Of a stretch of DNA of 27,968 nucleotides, positions 6,805-14,643 are shown piece by piece. Source of the DNA: JAJFVC01 sp039698075 (GTDB taxonomy: Bacteria; Planctomycetota; Planctomycetia; Pirellulales; Thermoguttaceae); the NCBI GenBank assembly GCA_039698075.1, contig JBDKTJ010000182.1, forward strand, positions 1 through 27,968, read 5' to 3'. The translations under genes were made by a program, and so were the position numbers. Every line of letters begins with the position of its first letter. Within the stretch, counting starts at the first letter, position 1. A model generated the notes under the pieces. That model was not told where the DNA came from. It saw only the letters and a list, made by a program, of their open reading frames with translations, and ran no database searches.

Positions 6805-7944
6805 ATGTCGCAGGAAAGCAATGAGCCCACCCCGTCGCTCGTCAGCCAACGCATCGCAAGCATTGACGCCTTGCGGGGATTCGATATGTTTTGCATCGTT
6901 GGCGGGATGACGCTGGTGAAAACGTTGCTGCCGTTTTGCGGCGAATCGGTTCGAGGGATCGTCGGGCCGCAGTTGGAACATGCGGCGTGGGAAGGGTTCA
7001 CGTTCACCGATTTGATTTTCCCTCTGTTCGTTTTCCTCGTCGGGATGACGACGGTGTTCTCGTTGACGAAGGCGCTGGCGCGGCACGGAAAGGCCGCCGC
7101 CTATCGACGGCTCTTGCGGCGCGCGGTGGTGTTGTTTTTGCTGGGCATTTTCTGCTTGGGCGGTTTGACGGACTGCTGGCCCGGCATCCGACTGATGGGC
7201 GTTCTGCAACGCATCGCCCTTTGCTACCTGTTTACGGGAATCCTTTTCATTCACCTTCGCACGCGAGGGATGATCGTCGCCGCCGGGTTGTTGCTGGTCG
7301 GCTATTGGGCGTGGCTGTCGTTCGTGCCCGTGCCGGGCGTGGGCGCCGTTTCATTCGCACCGGGCAAGAACTGGTCGGACTATCTGGACATCAGGTTTCT
7401 TCCCGGCAAAAGATACGACGGCTTTTTGGAGCCGGAAGGATATCTGAGCACGTTGCCGGCGATTGCCACGTGCATTTTGGGCGTGTTGGCAGCGCAGTTG
7501 CTGTGCAGCGCGCGACTTTCCAACGTCGGCAAGGTCGGCGCGTTGATCGGCGGCGGAATCGTGCTGACGGCGTTGGGCTATCTTTGGGGAATGCCCTCGC
7601 CGGTGCAGTTCCCGATCATCAAAAAAATCTGGACGTCGTCGTATGTCCTGGTGGCCGGCGGATACAGCCTGATTCTGTTGGGCGTGTTTTTCCTGATCGT
7701 CGACGTGTGGAAGCTGCATCGTTGGGCGACGCCTTTCTTTTGGATCGGCACCAACACGATCGCAATTTACATGCTTCCCAGAGTCGTGGACCTGCGTAAG
7801 ATGTCGTTGCGGCTGGTCGGCGGCGACGTTCAAGTGTTGGCGGGCGCGTCCGTCGGCGCGTTGCTGATCGCGGCGGTCTCCATGGGATTCGTCTTGTTGA
7901 CGGCGTGGTTTCTGTATCGCAACAAGATCATGTTGCGGGTGTGA
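6805..7944 (+). CDS. DUF5009 / HGSNAT-like multipass membrane acyltransferase
   Basis: A 379-residue integral membrane protein of the heparan-alpha-glucosaminide N-acetyltransferase/NagX-like group. These proteins carry an acetyl group across the membrane to a terminal amino sugar; some bacterial members are annotated in N-acetylglucosamine use. The opening RIASIDALRGFDMFCIVGG and FTDLIFPLFVFLVGMTTVFSLTKAL (the D-x-x-FP-x-F-x-F-x-x-G signature) are characteristic. About ten hydrophobic segments follow, including FLLGIFCLGGLTD, VLQRIALCYLFTGILF, AGGYSLILLGVFFLIVDVW and FFWIGTNTIAIYML. ATG 6805 is preferred over 6742 because AGAGGAGAA (6792-6800) sits just before it and the family N-terminus begins shortly after. 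It follows the response regulator by 66 bp without a visible terminator, so readthrough is possible. The substrate is inferred only from family. Confidence 0.82.
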   Translation: MSQESNEPTPSLVSQRIASIDALRGFDMFCIVGGMTLVKTLLPFCGESVRGIVGPQLEHAAWEGFTFTDLIFPLFVFLVGMTTVFSLTKALARHGKAAAYRRLLRRAVVLFLLGIFCLGGLTDCWPGIRLMGVLQRIALCYLFTGILFIHLRTRGMIVAAGLLLVGYWAWLSFVPVPGVGAVSFAPGKNWSDYLDIRFLPGKRYDGFLEPEGYLSTLPAIATCILGVLAAQLLCSARLSNVGKVGALIGGGIVLTALGYLWGMPSPVQFPIIKKIWTSSYVLVAGGYSLILLGVFFLIVDVWKLHRWATPFFWIGTNTIAIYMLPRVVDLRKMSLRLVGGDVQVLAGASVGALLIAAVSMGFVLLTAWFLYRNKIMLRV

Positions 7945-7995
7945 GCGTTTTGTGCAATCGAACGGCGGTTGAGCGAAGTTCCTAACGGTGAAATC

Positions 7996-9201
7996 ATGTT
8001 GATCGACTCTGTCTCTCTTGTGAAGCAACTGGTGGCGATTCCGAGCGTCAGTCCGATGGCGTCGAACGCGCCGCCGGAGATCCTCGGGGAAAGCCGGCTC
8101 ACGGCATTTTTGGAAAAGACGTTTCGCGAGATCGGATTGACCACGTGGCGTCAGCCGGCCTTTCCGGGCCGCGAAAATCTCGTCGCGCGATTGGACGGCG
8201 ACGTGCCGCCGGAAAAAGGCGGTCCGGTGTTGCTGCTGGACGCCCATCAAGACACCGTGCCGGTGGCCGGCATGACCGTTGCGCCGTTCGACCCGGTGGA
8301 GCGCGACGGCCGGATTTACGGTCGCGGGTCGTGCGACACCAAAGGCGGCATGGCCGCCGCGATCACCGCCGTCGCCCGATTGGTCCACGAGGGAATTCAT
8401 CCGCGGCCGACCGTGCTGATCAGTTGCACGGTGGACGAGGAGAGCGGGTTCGGCGGCGTCTTGCAGTTGACGAAACTCTGGGACAGCCTGCCGGGGTTGC
8501 CTCGTCCCAGCGCCGCGATCGTGTTGGAGCCCACCGGCTTGGACGTGGCGGTGGCGCACAAGGGAATGGTGCGTTGGAGGATGCACGCCATCGGCCGCGC
8601 GGCGCATAGCTCGCGTCCGCAAGCCGGCGACAACGCCATCTACAAAATGGCGCGCGTCGTGACGGCGATCGAACAGTACGCCGCCCAGTTGGCCGCCGGG
8701 CGTTTGGACCCGCGTTGCGGACTGGCCACCGTCAGCGTCGGCACGATCCATGGCGGCGTGGGCGTCAACACCGTGCCGGATCGATGCACGATCGAGGTGG
8801 ACCTGCGTCCGTTGCCGGGCGACGACCTGCTCGACGCGCGGCAGCAATTGTTGGACGCGACGGCCGGACTCCATTTGTCGGGCATCCAAAGCGATCCGTT
8901 GTTCGCCCAGGGACCGTCGCTTTCGGACCAGCGCAACGGTCCGTTGTCCGAGCAACTGCTGGCCTTGGTGCGGGAAACCGCCGGTCCGCACTGGCGCACG
9001 GGCTTGTCCTGCGGCACCAACGCGCCGTTCTTCGCGTCGCTGGGCATCCCGACGGTGGTTTTCGGACCCGGTTTTTTGGACCAGGCCCACACGGCCGACG
9101 AATGGCTGCCGATCGAGCAACTGCACGCGGCCGAGAACATTTTGTATCGGCTTTGCCGGCATTTTGGCGACCAAAGGCTATCGGCGGCCGGCGGCATTTG
9201 A
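7996..9201 (+). CDS. M20-family metallopeptidase/deacylase (ArgE/DapE/CPG2 type)
   Basis: A 401-residue cytoplasmic zinc hydrolase of the M20 family, which removes acyl groups or cleaves peptide bonds next to amino acids. The two-metal site is complete: LDAHQDTVPV supplies H84 and D86, GRGSCDTKGGMA supplies bridging D114, and TVDEESGFGG supplies catalytic E148 and ligand E149. E173-like VLEPTGLDVAVAHKG follows. The dimerisation domain is recognisable from RAAHSSRPQAGDNAI, and HTADEWLPIEQL near the C-terminus gives the last metal histidine. ATG 7996 is chosen with GGTGA just before it; a TTG at 7969 would add nine residues. The motifs do not separate acetylornithine deacetylase, succinyl-diaminopimelate desuccinylase and carboxypeptidase G2-like enzymes, and no arginine or lysine biosynthesis gene adjoins it. 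Confidence 0.88.
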   Translation: MLIDSVSLVKQLVAIPSVSPMASNAPPEILGESRLTAFLEKTFREIGLTTWRQPAFPGRENLVARLDGDVPPEKGGPVLLLDAHQDTVPVAGMTVAPFDPVERDGRIYGRGSCDTKGGMAAAITAVARLVHEGIHPRPTVLISCTVDEESGFGGVLQLTKLWDSLPGLPRPSAAIVLEPTGLDVAVAHKGMVRWRMHAIGRAAHSSRPQAGDNAIYKMARVVTAIEQYAAQLAAGRLDPRCGLATVSVGTIHGGVGVNTVPDRCTIEVDLRPLPGDDLLDARQQLLDATAGLHLSGIQSDPLFAQGPSLSDQRNGPLSEQLLALVRETAGPHWRTGLSCGTNAPFFASLGIPTVVFGPGFLDQAHTADEWLPIEQLHAAENILYRLCRHFGDQRLSAAGGI

Positions 9202-9295
9202 TATAGTTTGACGGTATCCATCCACAAGCGCGCCAAGACGGCCCTGGACATCGCGACGTGAAAGGCCGGTGGAGCCGCAACGATAAAAACCCCCC

Positions 9296-10189
9296 ATGAA
9301 CAACGCCGATTGGCATTCCCTGTATCCGTTTGAATCCCGCCAGACGTTGATCGACGGGCATCGCTTGCATTATGTCGACGAGGGACGCGGCCCGGTGCTT
9401 TTGATGGTCCATGGCAATCCGACGTGGTCGTTCTACTGGCGCGATTTGATCGGGCCGCTTTCCAAAAAGTTTCGCGTCGTGGCGGTCGATCACATCGGTT
9501 GCGGACTGTCGGACAAACCGTCGCCGGCCGACTATTCGTACCGGCTCGCGCGTCGCATCGCCGATTTGAACGCGTTGATCGAGAAGCTCGATTTGCGGGA
9601 CATCACGTTGGTGGCGCACGATTGGGGCGGCGCGATCGGCATGGGCGCGGCGGTCGCGGCGCCCGAGCGATTCTCCCGGTTCGTCTTGATGAACACCGCG
9701 GCGTTTCTTGACGATCGTTGTCCTTGGGCGATTCATCTGTGCCACATTCCTTGGCTCGGCCAATGGCTGGTGCAGGGATTGAACCTGTTCGTTCGCGCCG
9801 CGCTGCGAACCACCACCGCCAAGCCCGAACGCATGACGCCGGCGGTTCGGGCCGGCTACGCGGCGCCGTACGATCGTTGGGCTCATCGCGCGGCGGTCTA
9901 TCGTTTTGTGTGCGACATTCCGTTGAATGCAAAACATCCCAGCTATGAAACGCTGTTGAACGTGGAGCGGGGATTGGCCCAGTTCCGCGACCGTCCGGTG
10001 TGTTTCATCTGGGGCATGCAAGATTGGTGTTTTTCGCCGCGATTCTTGGAGCGATTTTTGGAGTTCTTGCCGCAGGCCGAAACGCATCGGCTGGACGACG
10101 CCGGACATTACGTGGTCGAAGACGCCCACGAGCGGATCGCGCCGCTCATTGAGCAATTCATCCAAAACCATCCAAACCCAAATCCTTAA
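9296..10189 (+). CDS. alpha/beta hydrolase of haloalkane dehalogenase/OleB type
   Basis: A 297-residue alpha/beta-fold hydrolase. The oxyanion segment VHGNPTWSFYWRDL (H39-G40-N41), nucleophile elbow VAHDWGGAIGM (D109, W110), D243 in WGMQDW and H271 in DAGHYVVEDA give an Asp-His-Asp triad. This is typical of the haloalkane dehalogenase branch. The segments DHIGCGLSDKP, LARRIADLNALIEKL, FVLMNTAAF and RAGYAAPYDRWAHR resemble OleB, the beta-lactone decarboxylase of long-chain olefin biosynthesis. OleA, OleC and OleD are not in this window, so that role is tentative and a true dehalogenase or other hydrolase remains possible. The ATG at 9296 has only a C-rich stretch before it. It is followed 10 bp later by the PTPS-like gene, so they are probably cotranscribed. 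Confidence 0.8.
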   Translation: MNNADWHSLYPFESRQTLIDGHRLHYVDEGRGPVLLMVHGNPTWSFYWRDLIGPLSKKFRVVAVDHIGCGLSDKPSPADYSYRLARRIADLNALIEKLDLRDITLVAHDWGGAIGMGAAVAAPERFSRFVLMNTAAFLDDRCPWAIHLCHIPWLGQWLVQGLNLFVRAALRTTTAKPERMTPAVRAGYAAPYDRWAHRAAVYRFVCDIPLNAKHPSYETLLNVERGLAQFRDRPVCFIWGMQDWCFSPRFLERFLEFLPQAETHRLDDAGHYVVEDAHERIAPLIEQFIQNHPNPNP

Positions 10190-10199
10190 ATTCCTTCCC

Positions 10200-10682
10200 A
10201 TGTCGTCCTTTCACATCCGCGTCGACGCCGATGAGCTGACGTTCTCCGCGTCGCATTTTATGATTTTCGAGGACGGCCAGTGCGAACGGCTGCACGGGCA
10301 CACGTATCGGGCGTCGGCCGAGGTTTTCGGGCCGTTGAACGCCGGCGGATACGTCGTCGATTTTTTGGCGGTTCGTGAGGCGTTGAAATCGATCCTGGCC
10401 GATTTGGACCACCGGACCCTGTTGCCGACGCAGCACGCGGCGTTGCGCGTGGCGTGTCGAGGCGGCGTGGTCGAGGCCTCGCTGGCCGATCGGCGTTGGA
10501 CGTTTCCAGCGGACGACTGCCAATTGCTGCCGGTCGCCAATACCACCACCGAGTTGTTGGCCCAACACGTCGGACGGTGTCTGCAAACGGCGCTGACGGC
10601 CCTGGGCGTCGATTCGGTGGAGCGGTTGCGGGTGGAAATCGACGAAGGCGACGGTTTTTCGGCGGTTTGCGAATTGCGCTAA
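10200..10682 (+). CDS. 6-pyruvoyl-tetrahydropterin synthase / QueD-like protein
   Basis: A 160-residue protein of the PTPS/6-carboxytetrahydropterin synthase family, which converts dihydroneopterin triphosphate to pterin products for queuosine, biopterin or related cofactors. The zinc histidines appear in FSASHFMIF and CERLHGHTY, with a cysteine (GQC) at the usual catalytic position just before LHGH. GGYVVDFLAVREALKSILADLDHRTLLP matches the conserved DF...LK...DH stretch, and PTTELLA-like NTTTELLAQHV and VEIDEGDGFSAVCEL complete the fold. The insertion between residues 85 and 110 (VACRGGVVEASLADRRWTFPADD) is longer than in E. coli QueD, which is about 120 residues. ATG 10200 is used because the upstream reading overlaps the preceding gene. 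No queC, queE or folE is nearby, so the pathway is open. Confidence 0.8.
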   Translation: MSSFHIRVDADELTFSASHFMIFEDGQCERLHGHTYRASAEVFGPLNAGGYVVDFLAVREALKSILADLDHRTLLPTQHAALRVACRGGVVEASLADRRWTFPADDCQLLPVANTTTELLAQHVGRCLQTALTALGVDSVERLRVEIDEGDGFSAVCELR

Positions 10683-10727
10683 AGTGCGCCGCCAAAATGG
10701 CCGATGTTGGGCGCGGAGTTCTGCGCC

Positions 10728-11357
10728 ATGGCCATTGCCCAAGATAATCTACGCAAAGCCGCCGTCTTGCTGCTGAGCCTGCCGAAGCCGCAGCGTTTGC
10801 AGTTGTTGGACCGTCTGTTGCCTCGTCAGGCGGCGGCGGTCGCGGCCGAAATGACCCGGTTGGCGTCCGAGCCGACCGACGTTGCGGAGCCGTTGGACGA
10901 TCCGGCCGCCGAGCCGTTCGAGTTTCTGCAAAATCTGCCGACCGACGCGCTGTTGGAACTGATCGCCGACGAGCAGCCGCAGACGATCGCGATGGTGCTG
11001 TCCTATGTGCCGCCGCAAGAGGCGGCCGCGGCGCTGGCCGGCATGACGCCCGACCAACAGTTTGCCGTGGTATGTCGCATCGCCACGATGGGCGAACCGA
11101 CGATGGGCGCCATCCACGCCGTCGAGGCGGAACTGCGGCGTCGAATGCCCGACGACGCGCAAGTCGCGCATCGTCGTCGCGGAATCGTCAATGTGGTGCG
11201 GATGCTCAACGTCATGGAACCGACGATCGAACGTCGGTTGTTGGGCGAGTTGGCCGACACGGATCCGCAACTGGTCGGCGAGATTCGCAAAGTGATGTTC
11301 GGCGTCGACGTCGCATCATGCGGCAGTTGGCCCACCGACCAAGAGCCGGTCTGCTAA
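10728..11357 (+). CDS. FliG-like protein lacking the C-terminal torque domain
   Basis: A 209-residue protein resembling the N-terminal and middle parts of the flagellar motor switch protein FliG. LRKAAVLLLSLPKPQRLQLLDRLLPRQAAAVAAEM fits the start of the N domain. LLELIADEQPQTIAMVLSYVPPQEAAAALAGM corresponds to the FliG middle domain (typically EHPQTIALILSHL...AA). GIVNVVRMLNVMEPTIERRLLGELADTDPQLVGEIRKVMFGVD matches the following helices (VAEILN...E...DPELAEEIRKLMF). FliG is usually about 330 residues; here the charged C-terminal domain that contacts the stator is absent, replaced by a short tail ending in PTDQEPVC. No other flagellar gene is in view. GGAG at 10715-10718 supports ATG 10728; ATG 10704 would add eight residues. 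Confidence 0.75.
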   Translation: MAIAQDNLRKAAVLLLSLPKPQRLQLLDRLLPRQAAAVAAEMTRLASEPTDVAEPLDDPAAEPFEFLQNLPTDALLELIADEQPQTIAMVLSYVPPQEAAAALAGMTPDQQFAVVCRIATMGEPTMGAIHAVEAELRRRMPDDAQVAHRRRGIVNVVRMLNVMEPTIERRLLGELADTDPQLVGEIRKVMFGVDVASCGSWPTDQEPVC

Positions 11358-11371
11358 GCCGCGCTCTCTTG

Positions 11372-11392
11372 ACTCTCCACTCTCCACTCTCT
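11372..11392 (+). repeat. short 7-bp tandem repeat
   Basis: Three adjacent heptamers ACTCTCC, the last ending in T. They lie in the 70-bp pyrimidine-rich gap between the FliG-like gene and mutS, just after the stop codon at 11357. Nothing else is recognisable in this gap. Confidence 0.7.
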
Positions 11393-11427
11393 TCCCCCCC
11401 TTCCATCGTTTCCAAACGATTGTTAGC

Positions 11428-14076
11428 ATGGGTGGCATGACTGTCACCCCGATGATGAAGCAATACGAGGAAGCGAAAAGGGCCTGCCCGGACGCGATTT
11501 TGTTGTTTCGCATGGGCGATTTTTACGAGATGTTCCACGACGACGCAAAGACCGCGGCGCGCGTGCTGAACTTGGCCCTGACCAGTCGCGAAAAAGGCGA
11601 AAACGCCACGCCGATGGCCGGCTTTCCACATCATCAGTTGGAGAGCTATTTGGGCAAGCTGATCGCGGCGGGATTTCGGGCGGCGGTCTGCGAACAGGTC
11701 GAAGACCCCAAGCTGGCCAAGGGACTCGTGCGGCGCGAGGTGACGCGAATCGTCACGCCCGGCACCGTGACCGACGACGCGCTGTTGGATCCGCGCGAGA
11801 GCAATTTTTTGGCGGCCGTCTGTCCGGGCGAACCGGCGGGGCTGGCGTGGGTTGAGCTTTCCACCGGCCGATTCGTCGCCGCGGGCTTTGCGTCGGGCCG
11901 GCTTGCGGATCAACTGGCCCGCGTCGCGCCGGCCGAATGTCTGGTGGCCGAAGATGCCGCTCCGTTGCCGGCGTCGTTCAGCGAGCGGATGATGGTCACG
12001 CGGCGGCCCGGCTGGGCGTTTTCGTTGGCGACGGCTCGGCAATCGTTGGCCAAGCAGTTCGGCACCGCGGGACTGGCCGGGTTCGGATTCACCGAAGATC
12101 CGGCCGACTTGCAGGCGATTCGCGCCGCGGGGGCCGTGCTCGATTACTTGACCGAAACGCAAAAAAGCTCGTTGGCCCACATCGACCGCCTGCTGCCGTA
12201 TCGGGTGTCGGGCACGCTGGAGATCGACGAGTCGAGCCGGCGCAGCCTCGAAATCAGCCGCACGATCCGCGACGCCCGGCGCGACGGCTCGTTGCTTTGG
12301 GTGTTGGACCGCACGGTCACGGCGATGGGCTCGCGGTTGCTGGCCGATTGGGTCGCCAACCCGCTGTGCGACGTGGCGTCGATCCAGACGCGGTTGGACG
12401 CCGTCGAGGAACTGCTCGGCGATCAGGGGCTTTGTGAGGGATTGCAGGAACAATTGCGACGGGTGTACGACGTCGAACGGCTTTTGGCCCGTGTGGCGAC
12501 GGGTCGGGCCAGCCCTCGCGATTTGAGTTTTTTGGGCCGGACGTTGCGCGGGTTGCCGGCGATCAAAACCAAGCTGGCCGGGCGTCGCAGCGCGCTGGTG
12601 GCGATGCTGGAGGCCGCCGTCGATCCGTGTCCCGAATTGTGCGGCACGCTCGAAGCCGCGTTGGCCGACGAGTGCCCGCTGACGAGCCGCGAGGGCGGGT
12701 TCATCCGCGACGGGTTCAGCGACGAGTTGGACGCGCTGCGCGAATTGGCTCACGGCGGCAAACAGTGGATCGCACGCTATCAGGCCGGCGAGGTCGAGCG
12801 AACCGGCATCTCGACGCTCAAGGTCGGGTTCAACAAGGTGTTCGGCTATTACATTGAAATCACCAACGCGAACCGCGAAAAGATTCCGGCCGATTATATC
12901 CGCAAGCAAACGATCAAAAACGCCGAGCGGTATATCACGCCCGAGCTGAAGGAATACGAAGAAAAGGTTTTGACGGCCGACGAGAAGGCGAAAGAGCTGG
13001 AATACGCGTTGTTCGTGCAGCTTCGGGACGTCGTAGCGGCCGATCGGCGTCGGATGCAATCGACCGCGGCGGCGCTGGCCCAGGTGGACGCGCTGGTGTC
13101 GCTGGCCCATCTGGCTCGACAGCGAAACTATTGCCGGCCCGACGTGGTCGACCAGCCGGTGTTGGAAATTGTCGACGGGCGGCATCCCGTGTTGGACGTC
13201 GTCGAGCCGGACGGCAAATTCGTGCCGAACGATACGCGACTGGGTTCGGCGAACGGCGAGCCGGGCAGCGCGATTCTGTTGATCACCGGTCCGAACATGG
13301 CGGGCAAGAGCACGTACATCCGTCAGGTGGCGCTGCTGACGCTTCTGGCGCAGATCGGCAGCTTCGTGCCGGCCCGCTCGGCCACGATCGGTGTGGCGGA
13401 CCGGATTTTCGCCCGTGTGGGCGCCAGCGACGAGTTGACGCGCGGGCAAAGCACGTTCATGGTCGAGATGACCGAGACGGCGCGGATTTTGAACACGGCC
13501 ACGTCGCGCAGCCTGGTGATTTTGGACGAGATCGGACGCGGCACCAGCACCTACGACGGCATCTCGCTGGCGTGGGCGATCGTCGAACATCTGCACGATC
13601 ACGTCGGATGCCGGACGTTGTTCGCCACGCATTACCACGAGTTGACCGATCTGGAAAAATCGCTCGGCGGGGTCGGCAATCTGAACGTCGCGGTGCGCGA
13701 GTGGCAGGACGAGGTCGTGTTCCTGCACAAGATTGTCGAGGGCGCCGCCGACAAAAGCTACGGCATCCACGTGGCTCGGCTGGCCGGCGTGCCGCGCTCG
13801 GTCCTCGAACGATCGAAAGAAATTTTGTCGCAACTGGAAGATGAACATCTTGACGCCGAAGGCCGGGCCAAAATCGCGCGGCCCGAGATCGAACCCCAAA
13901 AGACGCACCTCCAGTTGACGCTGTTCGGACCGGCCGACCATCCGCTGTTGGACGACATTCGTCACGCGGACCTGAACAACCTGACGCCCATGCAAGCGTT
14001 TCAACTGGTGCAGCAATGGCAGACGACGCTGCGTCAAGAGGGCGGAGGTCGGAAGGCGGAGCGCGGAAAGAAATAG
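11428..14076 (+). CDS. mutS: DNA mismatch repair protein MutS
   Basis: An 882-residue MutS, the ATPase that recognises mismatches and small loops and recruits MutL. The N-terminal mismatch-binding domain shows PMMKQYEEAKRACPDAILLFRMGDFYEMF with the Phe-x-Glu mismatch wedge (F-Y-E). The connector, lever and clamp regions follow (IDRLLPYRVSGTLEIDESSRRSLEI, GWISTLKVGFNKVFGYYIEIT-like segment). The ATPase has Walker A GPNMAGKSTY from residue 621, the STFMVEMTE signature, Walker B LVILDEIGRGTSTYDG and CRTLFATHYHEL. Length and order are normal for MutS1. Two starts are possible, ATG 11428 or ATG 11437; neither has a strong ribosome binding site. The C-terminal tail (GGGRKAERGKK) is basic and probably unstructured. 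Neighbours give no functional link. Confidence 0.98.
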   Translation: MGGMTVTPMMKQYEEAKRACPDAILLFRMGDFYEMFHDDAKTAARVLNLALTSREKGENATPMAGFPHHQLESYLGKLIAAGFRAAVCEQVEDPKLAKGLVRREVTRIVTPGTVTDDALLDPRESNFLAAVCPGEPAGLAWVELSTGRFVAAGFASGRLADQLARVAPAECLVAEDAAPLPASFSERMMVTRRPGWAFSLATARQSLAKQFGTAGLAGFGFTEDPADLQAIRAAGAVLDYLTETQKSSLAHIDRLLPYRVSGTLEIDESSRRSLEISRTIRDARRDGSLLWVLDRTVTAMGSRLLADWVANPLCDVASIQTRLDAVEELLGDQGLCEGLQEQLRRVYDVERLLARVATGRASPRDLSFLGRTLRGLPAIKTKLAGRRSALVAMLEAAVDPCPELCGTLEAALADECPLTSREGGFIRDGFSDELDALRELAHGGKQWIARYQAGEVERTGISTLKVGFNKVFGYYIEITNANREKIPADYIRKQTIKNAERYITPELKEYEEKVLTADEKAKELEYALFVQLRDVVAADRRRMQSTAAALAQVDALVSLAHLARQRNYCRPDVVDQPVLEIVDGRHPVLDVVEPDGKFVPNDTRLGSANGEPGSAILLITGPNMAGKSTYIRQVALLTLLAQIGSFVPARSATIGVADRIFARVGASDELTRGQSTFMVEMTETARILNTATSRSLVILDEIGRGTSTYDGISLAWAIVEHLHDHVGCRTLFATHYHELTDLEKSLGGVGNLNVAVREWQDEVVFLHKIVEGAADKSYGIHVARLAGVPRSVLERSKEILSQLEDEHLDAEGRAKIARPEIEPQKTHLQLTLFGPADHPLLDDIRHADLNNLTPMQAFQLVQQWQTTLRQEGGGRKAERGKK

Positions 14077-14131
14077 TCCAGTGCGTCGCGCGTCTTTCTT
14101 TTTTCTCAAAAAGGACTCCGCTGACACCTTT

Positions 14132-14148
14132 GGCGATTTCCCATCGCC
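14132..14148 (+). other. small hairpin downstream of mutS
   Basis: GGCGAT (14132-14137) and ATCGCC (14143-14148) form a perfect 6-bp stem with a 5-nt loop, 55 nt after the mutS stop. No T run follows, so I do not call it an intrinsic terminator. A second inverted repeat, CTTTGCT (14210-14216) and AGCAAAG (14235-14241), lies before the lipoprotein gene. Confidence 0.35.
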
Positions 14149-14326
14149 TGCAATTTCGCGAAAACACGGCCGCCGGCTTCGCATTGTCAAGAAAAACCGC
14201 ACGTAATCGCTTTGCTGGCAATAGGTTATCGTCAAGCAAAGTGCTCTGGACATTTTTGGGGAGTTTTGGGACACTCCCGCTCTCTTTTTTGGGTTTCCGG
14301 CAGATCTTTCTCGACGAGTCTTGGTC

Positions 14327-14572
14327 ATGACAACTCGAAATCGACGGTTCGGCGGGCGATTATCCGGTTGGCGGCCGGCCGTGTTGCTGCTGACGGTCGC
14401 GCTGTCGGGTTGTTCGGGCTGGGGCCTTCATGACGAAGGTTTCCGAAAGCATAACGATTTGGCGGAATCGGCTCAACGCGCCCGGACCGACGGCGATGCG
14501 AAGGCAAACAACGTCAATTGCTGGGGTCTGAGCGAAAAAAGCCGCCAAATCGAGCGCGACTTGGCCCAATAG
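14327..14572 (+). CDS. small lipoprotein of unknown function
   Basis: An 81-residue protein with a textbook lipoprotein signal: basic N-terminus (MTTRNRRFGGRLSGWRP), hydrophobic core AVLLLTVA and lipobox LSGC with the lipidated cysteine at residue 29. The mature part is about 52 residues, hydrophilic and rich in Ala, Arg, Asp and Asn (DEGFRKHNDLAESAQRARTDGDAKANN), ending in LSEKSRQIERDLAQ, which is likely helical. The absence of Asp directly after the cysteine suggests outer-membrane sorting if the Lol rule applies. ATG 14327 is used; a TTG two codons earlier is also open. No family was recognised. It is convergent with the DUF4838 gene, 71 bp away. Confidence 0.7.
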   Translation: MTTRNRRFGGRLSGWRPAVLLLTVALSGCSGWGLHDEGFRKHNDLAESAQRARTDGDAKANNVNCWGLSEKSRQIERDLAQ

Positions 14573-14643
14573 CGAGCAACCTGTGGCGCAAAAATTCTCG
14601 CCCAGGGGCTACGAACAAAACGGCTTACCGCCCGATCATTGCC

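Noticed and set aside
11212..14328. 1038-codon open frame on the minus strand
   Set aside because: It is antisense to mutS, which is intact and full of family motifs. The predicted product has no recognisable fold and a composition typical of shadow frames.
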